Of a stretch of 16,246 nt of DNA, positions 7,107 to 14,019 are shown piece by piece. The translations under genes were made by a program, and so were the position numbers. The notes under the pieces were generated by a model that had not been told where the DNA came from, searched no databases, and was given only the letters and a program-made list of their open reading frames with translations. How positions within the stretch are numbered: position 1 is the first letter of the stretch; each line of letters starts with the position of its first letter. The DNA comes from an uncultured Eubacterium sp. (GTDB lineage Bacteria > Bacillota > Clostridia > Lachnospirales > Lachnospiraceae). Location of the stretch: contig NZ_CALGRE010000050.1 in assembly GCF_937958975.1 (NCBI RefSeq), forward strand, positions 1 through 16,246. The letters are read 5' to 3'.

Positions 7107-10100
7107 TTATTTAATTGTTGATGAATCCACTACTGTATTTCCCCAGTTATAATCATTTTCTTCATAATCCGGATTTACTACCTTAAGAATATTGTTATAA
7201 AGGTAATTATGTGATGCAAGTGTATTCATCATCTTCTTTGTATAAAGAGTATCACAGATATCATATACAGAGTATGAACGTACCTTACTATATACATAAC
7301 TTCCGTCACTCAACTCTGCGTATGCCCTCACCTTATACTGTGCCGTGTATTCCTTCACACTGTTTGCTCCAAACAATGTTGTCCTTACGAAATATGTAGC
7401 TGTATCTGATGTTCCAAACTTGACATTCTCCGCTGTTCCTATCGGTGTGGATTCTAGCGCTACTGCGTACTTACTTGTTGTTCCCACAAACATATCTGTA
7501 TCTTTCACATCAAATGTCTCGTCTCCTGCCTTAGTTACCGCATATACAAATCCCCAATTTACAACCTTCTTGTTGTTAATTGTCGGTTCTACAGAGCCTA
7601 CCACCCTGCTTCCTCCAAGGGCTGTGTTTATCTGATATCCTTCAATCTTTACGCTATTGCTAATATGAATCTTTGTCGGGTCATCCGGTACAATATTGTC
7701 AAGGTCATCGGATTCATCCGGATTCTCAAGCATTGCTCTGCCAGGTACTGTCACCTTGAAGTCTGTTCTGTTATTATTATAGTTTACTTCATTAGGATAA
7801 CGTGATGTCTGGTCATTGACCCAAGCTGTCGCCGTATGTGTTCCCGCTGACGCTGTCCAGTAAATATTGTTATTTGAACCGCCTGTCATTGTAAGCTTTA
7901 CAGATTCTCCTGCCTTGAGTCCTGTTGTATGTGTATCATCCCATACCAAAATGCCTTCATTTCCATCCATATGAACACGAACTCCCAATTGTGCACCTGC
8001 CGGAGCATCTACATCACCGATATTCGTTACTGTCGCGGTAAAGAGAACTTTATCTCCGACTCCAATGGAACTCTTATCCCATTCAAGCTTTGTCACTACT
8101 AAATCATATCCTCCGCTTACTTTTGCATAGGTCTTCTCTTCCCCTGCTACATTAAACGATTTTGTTCTTGTATTATTATTTTCATCCAATTCATTTGGAA
8201 GTTTATTTGTATCATCTACCGTTGCTACTACCGTATGTCCGCCATATGTTGCCGTCCACTTTGTTGCAGCTGAAAGCTTCACCGTTTCTCCTGCTTTTAA
8301 TCCATCCTTAAAAGTCTGGTTACTTACTGTAGCATTTCCGTCTACGACTGCCTTAAATCCGATAACGGCTCCTGCCGGAATATCTGTGCTGCTGTTGTTC
8401 ATCACAAGCACTGAGAAAGTAACATTGTCCCCTTCTTTCAACTCGGTACTTCCCTGGTCATTTGCCCATGCAAGACCTTCTACCGTAAGGTCATATCCTG
8501 ATACTTCCTGTTTTTTTGTTGTCTCAGGCTCTTCAGCCTTGGTTGTCTCCGGTTCAACTTCCTTAGTTGTATCCGGTTCCGGTGCTTTCGTTGTGTCAGG
8601 CTCCGGTTTCTTTGTCGTCTCTTCTTCTGACAGACTAGGAACTGTATCTGTAAGCCATGCTTTTGAAATTGTCACTGTACCTGCCGGTGTTGTAGCGCCT
8701 GTATGAATATGATAGCCGCCAAAGAATGCCGGTGTAATTCCTGATGCCTCTAAATCAATAACAACCGTTGTATTATCTCCTGTTGCCGGAACTGCACTTC
8801 CATCCACTGTAACAAATTTTGGCGATTGGTCATCTGCAAACCAAATAATTTGTCCCTGCGTTGCAGTTGGTTCCAGTCGGACACCGTCAATATTTCCTGT
8901 ATAAGTCATTACAAGATACTTGTGGGAATTGCTAATTCCATTATCGGAATGCTGCTGTTGATACTGATATGTATTTCCCCATGTATATGTTCCCTGTAAT
9001 CCTGACAGCTCCTTATCTCCTTCTCCTGGTCCAAAAGGTTTCTTAGTTGGAGCTTCCGTCGGAAGAGTCTCGTCCGGGTCTCTTGTTACAATCTCCGGGT
9101 CTGTCTCCGGCTCTGTTCCTTCTTTTAATATCTTCTGACCATTTGTAATATCATATCCCGGAAAACTATTTGCATTAGAGTTTGCTACATATGCTCCTCC
9201 ACTGTATGCATAACTTCCGTTGCTATCTATTGTAAACTTATAATTTGTATTTCCAAACTTACTTTCACTTGTCGGAATTGTAGGCAGGTTCGTTGCTACA
9301 TCACAGTAATATGGCCAATGTTTGTCAGCACTCTCTGAGAGATACTTTGTCACTACGTTTTTAACAATAAAGTTATTATATTTGACATTTGCATTAGACT
9401 GTCTTACAGCTGTAGGACTATGAGCGCTACATGAATATGAATCATTATGTTGGTCAAGTCCAACACCAAATACAACTGTGTTATTAAATGAAACTGTTGA
9501 AGCGCTTACATCCCATGTTCGAATTGCATTGTTCTGGGAGTCATATACTTCATTATTATTAAATTCTACATTTTGAACGCCACCCTTAACATCGATTGCT
9601 GCTAAAGATTCCTTCCATGAATCTGAATATGTACCTGCTCTTACTACTACATTATTTGCAATCTCAATTTTCTTTGTATTTTGGAATTTTGGTCCCGGAA
9701 ATCCATCCGTTACATGAATACCTGCTGCAAGGTACATATCACGAACATAGTTGTTGTAAACTTTATGTCCATCTCCACCATATACAGCAATACCACCGGC
9801 TCTCCATATAAACTCTACAGTGTTATAACAGAAAATATTGTTATACTCATCATCCTGCTGGAAATCTGTAGCATTCCACATAGCCAAACCATCATCACCA
9901 TTATTTCGGATATCACAGTTATGTACATTTGAGTCTCTTGTTCCCTGACAGAAGTTAATACCATCAGCGAAATTGTTACGCACTCTACAATTATAAATGC
10001 TCAAATCACTCTGCTTGTTAATCGAATTGCTGTCATATCTTCCAATCCAGAATCCACATTCAAAGTGTTCTTCCCAAACATCATGGATACTTGTTCCTTT

Positions 10101-11282
10101 TGCGAATAAATCTCTAAAACACTTATAGTTTGCCTGCTGGTCAAATCTTGAATGAAGATTTGAATTAATATACATATTACAAAATTCTATATTTTGGCAA
10201 TAACCTGTTTTTTCTCCACAGATTCCACCACTTCCCATACCGGAACTCGTAAACTGTAATTTTGTATACCACATTCCGGCACCGGTAAACTTAACACCGT
10301 CAGCAGCAAGAATCCATGTTGAATCAAGATAGTGAACACCTGAAGCAAAATAAACGATTTTATTTCCTGCCTCTGCCCTCGAAATATATCCCTCTAACTG
10401 AGACTGTGTATGTGTTCCTGCCGGAACTACCACTGCACCACTTGGAGCGCTGATATAATCAGTATATTCTACTTCGATAAAGTCAATACCCAACGTGTAG
10501 TTACCTGTGTTAGTAATTGTAATTGTACTTCCACCTGTTAATGCCTGACTGAGTCTGAAATGAACTTCATCAAATGCAAATCCCGGAGCTCCGTCAGCAT
10601 TATTCGCATCTACAGGATGTCCGCTCGGAAAATACTGCCATGCATAGTCTGATGTAACCTTAACGCTGCTGCTGGAAAGATATGTGTTATATCTTCTTGA
10701 TGAATCTTCATTATCATAACCAAGTACAGAAGCATTATTACTTGTACTAACCGAAAACTGACTCTGAAGACCAAGAGGCTTTCCGGCATTGTCCGTTCCT
10801 CCGTTACCATCTGGCAATGTATATCTTACATTGACACCGTCTCCGCCACGTCCTGTTTTTATTTTCCATGTAATGGACTGTCCCTTTCCAAGTTCAACAT
10901 ATGACTGATTAGAAGCCTGACTCGCAATATTATCTCTATCAAAATTTGTTGAAACTTTCTTAGTTCCTGTATAGTTATCCTGATATGATACAGTTCCCTC
11001 ATCCATTGCTGCTAAATTTGCAGCATTATTTGTATATGAGTTTGGAACCTCTGCCGGGCTCGTATCATATCTAAAATATGGCATTTTGGCGCCGACCTGC
11101 CATTCCGTATTGTTTTTAGCTGCTTCCACTCTTGATTGCGCTGCCGGAACAGTCGCAGTATTTGTGACTGGCGCCGCCTCAACTATCTTTGGTGACAGAT
11201 TCAAAAAGTTACCTGATATCGGCTGAACTGTCATTGCACACACTAACGCCAATGCGCATGCTTTTTTGAAAATTTTTCTCAT
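7107..11282 (-). CDS. Large secreted GH87-type alpha-1,3-glucanase with an extra beta-sandwich module, two CARDB modules and the shared C-terminal domain
   Basis: This is the sister of the 1134-residue enzyme, with the same predicted activity. The 1391 residues comprise a signal peptide nearly identical to its neighbour's (1-~37), a carbohydrate-binding-like domain with insertions (~60-275), a beta-helix catalytic domain (~283-712), an extra module (~755-882, possibly carbohydrate-binding, unassigned), a Thr-Thr-Lys linker (886-925), CARDB modules (~927-1046 and ~1057-1180) and the shared tail (~1208-1391). Asp440, Asp463 and Asp464 in NNFADGINF and NNGDDGLAMW repeat the GH87 triad spacing. 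I use the ATG at 11282, where MRKIF begins, because AAGGGAG lies eight bases upstream. The open frame reaches back to a TTG at 11312, but that would put the ribosome site inside the gene. A TTGACA promoter and palindromic operator lie upstream. The tail is the only candidate anchor; no sortase or SLH motif is present. Confidence 0.85.
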   Translation of the reverse strand: MRKIFKKACALALVCAMTVQPISGNFLNLSPKIVEAAPVTNTATVPAAQSRVEAAKNNTEWQVGAKMPYFRYDTSPAEVPNSYTNNAANLAAMDEGTVSYQDNYTGTKKVSTNFDRDNIASQASNQSYVELGKGQSITWKIKTGRGGDGVNVRYTLPDGNGGTDNAGKPLGLQSQFSVSTSNNASVLGYDNEDSSRRYNTYLSSSSVKVTSDYAWQYFPSGHPVDANNADGAPGFAFDEVHFRLSQALTGGSTITITNTGNYTLGIDFIEVEYTDYISAPSGAVVVPAGTHTQSQLEGYISRAEAGNKIVYFASGVHYLDSTWILAADGVKFTGAGMWYTKLQFTSSGMGSGGICGEKTGYCQNIEFCNMYINSNLHSRFDQQANYKCFRDLFAKGTSIHDVWEEHFECGFWIGRYDSNSINKQSDLSIYNCRVRNNFADGINFCQGTRDSNVHNCDIRNNGDDGLAMWNATDFQQDDEYNNIFCYNTVEFIWRAGGIAVYGGDGHKVYNNYVRDMYLAAGIHVTDGFPGPKFQNTKKIEIANNVVVRAGTYSDSWKESLAAIDVKGGVQNVEFNNNEVYDSQNNAIRTWDVSASTVSFNNTVVFGVGLDQHNDSYSCSAHSPTAVRQSNANVKYNNFIVKNVVTKYLSESADKHWPYYCDVATNLPTIPTSESKFGNTNYKFTIDSNGSYAYSGGAYVANSNANSFPGYDITNGQKILKEGTEPETDPEIVTRDPDETLPTEAPTKKPFGPGEGDKELSGLQGTYTWGNTYQYQQQHSDNGISNSHKYLVMTYTGNIDGVRLEPTATQGQIIWFADDQSPKFVTVDGSAVPATGDNTTVVIDLEASGITPAFFGGYHIHTGATTPAGTVTISKAWLTDTVPSLSEEETTKKPEPDTTKAPEPDTTKEVEPETTKAEEPETTKKQEVSGYDLTVEGLAWANDQGSTELKEGDNVTFSVLVMNNSSTDIPAGAVIGFKAVVDGNATVSNQTFKDGLKAGETVKLSAATKWTATYGGHTVVATVDDTNKLPNELDENNNTRTKSFNVAGEEKTYAKVSGGYDLVVTKLEWDKSSIGVGDKVLFTATVTNIGDVDAPAGAQLGVRVHMDGNEGILVWDDTHTTGLKAGESVKLTMTGGSNNNIYWTASAGTHTATAWVNDQTSRYPNEVNYNNNRTDFKVTVPGRAMLENPDESDDLDNIVPDDPTKIHISNSVKIEGYQINTALGGSRVVGSVEPTINNKKVVNWGFVYAVTKAGDETFDVKDTDMFVGTTSKYAVALESTPIGTAENVKFGTSDTATYFVRTTLFGANSVKEYTAQYKVRAYAELSDGSYVYSKVRSYSVYDICDTLYTKKMMNTLASHNYLYNNILKVVNPDYEENDYNWGNTVVDSSTIK
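8508..8627 (-). repeat. Thr-Thr-Lys / Pro-Glu linker repeats inside the 1391-residue protein
   Basis: Residues 886-925 are imperfect eight-residue repeats of the form xPEPDTTK or xxEPETTK, about four to five copies. They look like a flexible extracellular linker, possibly O-glycosylated, joining the extra module to the first CARDB domain. Low-complexity DNA here could change in copy number. Confidence 0.8.
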
Positions 11283-11312
11283 ATGGCTTTCTCCCTTCCC
11301 ATTTTGTACCAA

Positions 11313-11374
11313 ACCTTTCTATATTTGAAAGGTATAAAACAGAGGCTGAAAGAGAAAATTATGACTTTCTCTTT
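11313..11374 (-). other. Two AT-rich hairpins in the 5' UTR of the 1391-residue gene
   Basis: AAAGAGAAA (11349-11357) faces TTTCTCTTT (11366-11374) as a perfect 9-bp stem. ACCTTTC (11313-11319) faces GAAAGGT (11327-11333) as a 7-bp stem. They lie in the long leader, about 130 bases between the operator and the ATG at 11282. They may affect mRNA stability or translation. Neither is a strong terminator, and no known riboswitch motif is visible. With the operator, promoter and terminator listed separately, these account for what I see in the 324-base gap 11283-11606. Confidence 0.35.
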
Positions 11375-11404
11375 TTACGATTTCTCTCAACCTTGTGTTT
11401 CGTA

Positions 11405-11420
11405 AGTTTAACGTTAAACT
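11405..11420. promoter_or_regulatory. Perfect 16-bp palindromic operator, LacI-family style
   Basis: AGTTTAACGTTAAACT is a perfect palindrome sharing the core GTTTAACGTTAAAC with the site at 6919-6936. It starts one base after the predicted -10 box, so it should overlap the start site. The same spacing before both large genes suggests co-regulation by one repressor. Confidence 0.75.
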
Positions 11421-11421
11421 A

Positions 11422-11450
11422 AACTTATCATGCAATTGTCCTTTTGTCAA
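11422..11450 (-). promoter_or_regulatory. SigmaA-type promoter of the 1391-residue GH87 gene
   Basis: On the minus strand, a consensus TTGACA (11445-11450) lies 17 bases before TAAGTT (11422-11427), which is preceded by TGA as an extended -10. The -10 is weak, but its place against the operator mirrors the sister gene. Confidence 0.65.
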
Positions 11451-11506
11451 TTTGTTTAAAACTATTTTTTTTAACAGAATTTCACCTATGTTTTTGTGCA
11501 ATACTC

Positions 11507-11550
11507 ACAAAAAAGAGAGGTGATACTCTATTATCCCCTCTCTTTTTTGT
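11507..11550. terminator. Terminator of the small shared-domain gene
   Basis: ACAAAAAAGAGAGG (11507-11520) and CCTCTCTTTTTTGT (11537-11550) form a perfect 14-bp stem with A/T runs on both sides. It lies about 57 bases after the stop at 11607 and would insulate the next promoter from upstream transcription. Confidence 0.9.
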
Positions 11551-11606
11551 ATAAAAACGTTATTATTTATTGTTTTCAATCATAAAAAATGCCTTTTGTA
11601 ATTTTA

Positions 11607-12278
11607 TTACATTCCGTCTTTCCCTACAATGACATCTGACCAGTCATAATCATTCTCTTTATAATCAGGGTTTACTAATTTTAAAATCGTATGATACAAA
11701 TAATTATGACCATCCTTTGTATTCATTTTTTTCCCTTTATAAAGTTTATCACTGATTTCATAAATGGAATAGGTTGCTACTTCACTATATACATAAGAAC
11801 CATCGCTTAATTTTGCATATGCTCTGACTTTATATCTCGCTGTAAACTCTTTTACATTCTTGATTCCAAATAACATAGTCCTAATATAATAAGTAGCTGT
11901 CTTTGAATCTCCAAATCTCTTATTGGTGGTACCTAACTCTGTAGATTCCATGGAGGCAATCTGTTCATCTGCTGCTCCGACAAACATTTCTTCATCCTTC
12001 ACATCAAATTCTTTGTCTCCAACTTTTACAAGTGCGTATACCAGACCCCAATTAACAACTTCTTTGTTATTGATTTTAGGTTCTACCGAAGCAATCACTC
12101 TGCTTCCTTCCAGCTTATCACTAACCTGATACCCCTCTATATTCAAATCCTGGCTAACTTCAATCTTTTGCTCTGAAGCTGTGACATTCTTCTCAAACGT
12201 TCCAACACTTCCCACTATCGGTAACATCATAGTACACACTAACGACAAAGCTATTACTTTTTTCATAACTTTTCTCAT
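11607..12278 (-). CDS. Small secreted protein consisting of a signal peptide and the shared C-terminal domain
   Basis: I recognise no named function. The 223 residues are a signal peptide (1-~34, likely cut after VTAS) followed almost at once by the domain that ends both GH87 proteins (~43-223). Shared landmarks are GSRVIASVEP, VNWGLVYAL, FDVKD, YKVRAYAKLSDGSYVYS, HNYLYHTILKLVNPDY and a final DYDW. The pattern suggests a beta-sandwich of Fn3-like type with a helical tail. No catalytic module is present, so it may be a free surface or polysaccharide-binding partner, or a remnant after loss of the middle of a larger enzyme. I choose the ATG at 12278 because AAGGAGAGAGG lies just upstream; the frame is open back to 12380, but that stretch overlaps the ksgA end and is relic DNA. 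It has a strong promoter of its own, and no terminator separates it from ksgA, so read-through is possible. Confidence 0.8.
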   Translation of the reverse strand: MRKVMKKVIALSLVCTMMLPIVGSVGTFEKNVTASEQKIEVSQDLNIEGYQVSDKLEGSRVIASVEPKINNKEVVNWGLVYALVKVGDKEFDVKDEEMFVGAADEQIASMESTELGTTNKRFGDSKTATYYIRTMLFGIKNVKEFTARYKVRAYAKLSDGSYVYSEVATYSIYEISDKLYKGKKMNTKDGHNYLYHTILKLVNPDYKENDYDWSDVIVGKDGM

Positions 12279-12293
12279 AATCCTCTCTCCTTC

Positions 12294-12373
12294 CATGAGC
12301 TTCCTGTATACTATCATTTTATTATTTAATTGTTTCCGAGTCAACCATTGTCTTTTCGTATTATAATCATTTT
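12294..12373 (-). pseudogene. Relic of the 3' end of a lost shared-domain paralog
   Basis: This 80-base stretch aligns with the last codons and 3' UTR of the 1391-residue gene (7079-7159). By eye, 38 of 41 bases match at one end and 13 of 13 at the other, with a diverged middle and a one-base deletion. On the minus strand it still reads VDSETIK-stop (TAA at 12322-12324) against VDSSTIK-stop in the intact gene. The upstream end TGATTATAA overlaps the ksgA stop codon. It is non-coding now, because the frame is broken. Confidence 0.8.
12316..12344 (-). promoter_or_regulatory. SigmaA-type promoter of the small shared-domain gene, inside the relic
   Basis: On the minus strand, TTGACT (12339-12344) lies 17 bases before TAAAAT (12316-12321), close to consensus. 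The start would be near 12309, giving a leader of about 30 bases. The equivalent bases after the sister gene read TGGATT and TAAAGT, so the boxes appear to be improved by point changes in relic DNA. Confidence 0.65.
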
Positions 12374-13230
12374 TTTGCAAGACAATTACTTAACATCGCA
12401 AACTCTGATAAGGTCAACTTTTCGCCTCTGATATTTTCATCTTTTCCAATACTGTGAATCGCCTCTAATATCTGCTCTTTTGAAAAATCTAATTCAGAGG
12501 AATTTTTCAACCCATTAACCAGCGTTTTTCTGCGCTGGTTAAAAGATGCTCTTATCAATTTAAACAATAAAGCCTCATCTAACACCTCTACCGCCGGTAT
12601 TTTATGTTTTGTCAATTTTATTACTGCCGAATCTACATTGGGTCTGGGCATAAAACAATTAGACGATACGTTCAACACAACTTGTGCCTCAGCATAATAC
12701 TGCACCGCAAGTGATAATGCACCATAATCCTTACTTCCAGGACCTGTCTGCATTCTGTCCGCCACCTCTTTTTGTACCATAATTGTAATACTCTCTATTG
12801 GCACACCGCTCTCAAAAAGTCCCATAATAATAGGGGTTGTAATGTAATAAGGTAAATTTGCCACAACCTTTATAGGTTTCCCATTATTTTTTTCTTCCGC
12901 AAGAGACTTTATGTCAACCTTAAGCACATCTTTATTAATAACTTCGACATTATTATACTCAGATAATGTATCTCTCAAAATCGGTATCAGCATCTTGTCG
13001 ATTTCGACTGCCACAACCTGTCTCGCCGCTTCACAAAGATACTGGGTCATCGTCCCTATTCCCGGACCTATTTCAAGTACAAAATCATTTTTCGTAATTC
13101 CGGCCGCACTTACAATATTCTCCAATATATTTGAATCAATTAGAAAATTCTGTCCGAATTTCTTTTGAAAAGCAAAACTATACTTATTGATAATCTCTTT
13201 TGTAGCACCGGGTGTTCCAAGATATGCCAT
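12367..13230 (-). CDS. ksgA: 16S rRNA dimethyladenosine transferase (KsgA/RsmA)
   Basis: This enzyme dimethylates the two adjacent adenosines in the 3' terminal helix of 16S rRNA (A1518/A1519 in E. coli numbering) using SAM, late in small-subunit assembly. The 287-residue length fits. Motifs are KKFGQNFLID (23-32), the SAM-binding VLEIGPGIGTMTQYL (51-65), acidic VEIDK (75-79) and the catalytic NLPYYITTPI (125-134). The C-terminal domain ends LTLSEFAMLSNCLAKK. The ATG at 13230 comes four bases after the tatD stop, with AAAGAGG inside the end of tatD, so translation is probably coupled. The stop codon TGA (12367-12369) coincides with the edge of a paralog relic, so the last two or three residues may not be ancestral. 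It is the third gene of the T-box-controlled metG unit. Confidence 0.96.
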   Translation of the reverse strand: MAYLGTPGATKEIINKYSFAFQKKFGQNFLIDSNILENIVSAAGITKNDFVLEIGPGIGTMTQYLCEAARQVVAVEIDKMLIPILRDTLSEYNNVEVINKDVLKVDIKSLAEEKNNGKPIKVVANLPYYITTPIIMGLFESGVPIESITIMVQKEVADRMQTGPGSKDYGALSLAVQYYAEAQVVLNVSSNCFMPRPNVDSAVIKLTKHKIPAVEVLDEALLFKLIRASFNQRRKTLVNGLKNSSELDFSKEQILEAIHSIGKDENIRGEKLTLSEFAMLSNCLAKK

Positions 13231-13233
13231 GAT

Positions 13234-14010
13234 TTAAAACCTCTTTCTTCCAATGCCATAAACATTTTTGGCATTCTCGCATGTAATATCAATTACTTCT
13301 GATGAACGAATCCCCTTAATTTCTGCAATTTTACTCACAACATAAGGGAGATTAAAGGAATCATTTCTCTTTCCCCGATTTGGTACCGGAGAAAGATATG
13401 GGCAGTCTGTTTCTAACACCATTTTTTCCATAGGCATATATTCCACGACTTCACAAAGTTTCTTAGCATTATTAAACGTAACGACACCTCCGATTCCAAT
13501 GTAAAATCCCATATCCATAAATTGTTTTGCCATCTCTTTTGTATAAGAAAAGCAATGAATAATTCCACCTATCTCATCTGCATTGTTTGCTTTCATTACC
13601 TCAAAAGTATCTTGTGCCGCATCACGGCTATGCACAACAATCGGGAGCTCAGCCTGTTTTGCAATATTCATTTGTCTTTCAAAAGCCTCTATCTGCTGTT
13701 CCTTATTGTCATTCCAATGATAATCCAATCCAATCTCGCCCACAGCAACAATCTTCGGCTTGTAGATACTTCTCTCTAACCATCTGTAATCATCCTCTGT
13801 AAGCTCTGCCACTTCATCCGGATGTATGCCCAGTGCTCCATAAACATATGGGAATCTTCTAACCAGTCCTATTGTACTTTTACAGGATTGCATGGATGCC
13901 CCGATATTGACAATATACTCCACTCCACGATTTCTCATACGTTCTAATAACTGCTCCCTATCATCATCAAAAGCTTCGTCATCATAATGCGCATGTGTAT
14001 CAAAAATCAT
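13234..14010 (-). CDS. tatD: TatD-family metal-dependent hydrolase (deoxyribonuclease)
   Basis: Members of this family are divalent-metal nucleases implicated in DNA repair or degradation and in quality control. The 258-residue protein has the TIM-barrel metal ligands in order: DTHAH (His6, His8), GEIGLDYH (Glu92), VVHSRDA (His127), IIHCFS (His152) and ETDCPYLSP (Asp202). Nothing looks missing. The ATG at 14010 follows AGGAGG, which overlaps the metG stop (TAG at 14020-14022), pointing to coupled translation. The metG-tatD-ksgA order is common in Firmicutes. The physiological substrate is not predictable from sequence. Confidence 0.94.
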   Translation of the reverse strand: MIFDTHAHYDDEAFDDDREQLLERMRNRGVEYIVNIGASMQSCKSTIGLVRRFPYVYGALGIHPDEVAELTEDDYRWLERSIYKPKIVAVGEIGLDYHWNDNKEQQIEAFERQMNIAKQAELPIVVHSRDAAQDTFEVMKANNADEIGGIIHCFSYTKEMAKQFMDMGFYIGIGGVVTFNNAKKLCEVVEYMPMEKMVLETDCPYLSPVPNRGKRNDSFNLPYVVSKIAEIKGIRSSEVIDITCENAKNVYGIGRKRF

Positions 14011-14019
14011 ATATTCCTC

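Noticed and set aside
8508..8627. Short regular repeats considered as a possible CRISPR or VNTR
   Set aside because: The repeats are in frame, imperfect and about 24 bases long without spacers; they encode a protein linker.
8386..8706. Plus-strand frame rich in VVSGS repeats
   Set aside because: It is the antisense shadow of the Thr-Thr-Lys linker of the larger glucanase.
3484..11282. Pectate lyase or polygalacturonase identity for the beta-helix proteins
   Set aside because: The NNFADG.NF and NNGDDGLAMW pair with GH87 Asp spacing fits mycodextranase-type enzymes better than pectinase motifs.
11283..11312. Ten-residue extension of the larger glucanase from a TTG at 11312
   Set aside because: The ribosome site AAGGGAG lies inside it, and the signal peptide matching the sister protein begins at the ATG at 11282.
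11319..11501. Sixty-residue open frame upstream of the larger glucanase
   Set aside because: It spans the promoter, operator and leader hairpins, lacks a ribosome site and resembles nothing.
3484..12278. Mobile element or phage origin of the three-gene island
   Set aside because: I saw no transposase, integrase, terminal inverted repeats or tRNA attachment site in the window; the relic is explained by recombination among paralogs.
12279..12380. N-terminal extension of the small secreted protein, open back to 12380
   Set aside because: It overlaps the ksgA end, consists of relic DNA, and the strong AAGGAGAGAGG and the signal peptide both point to the ATG at 12278.
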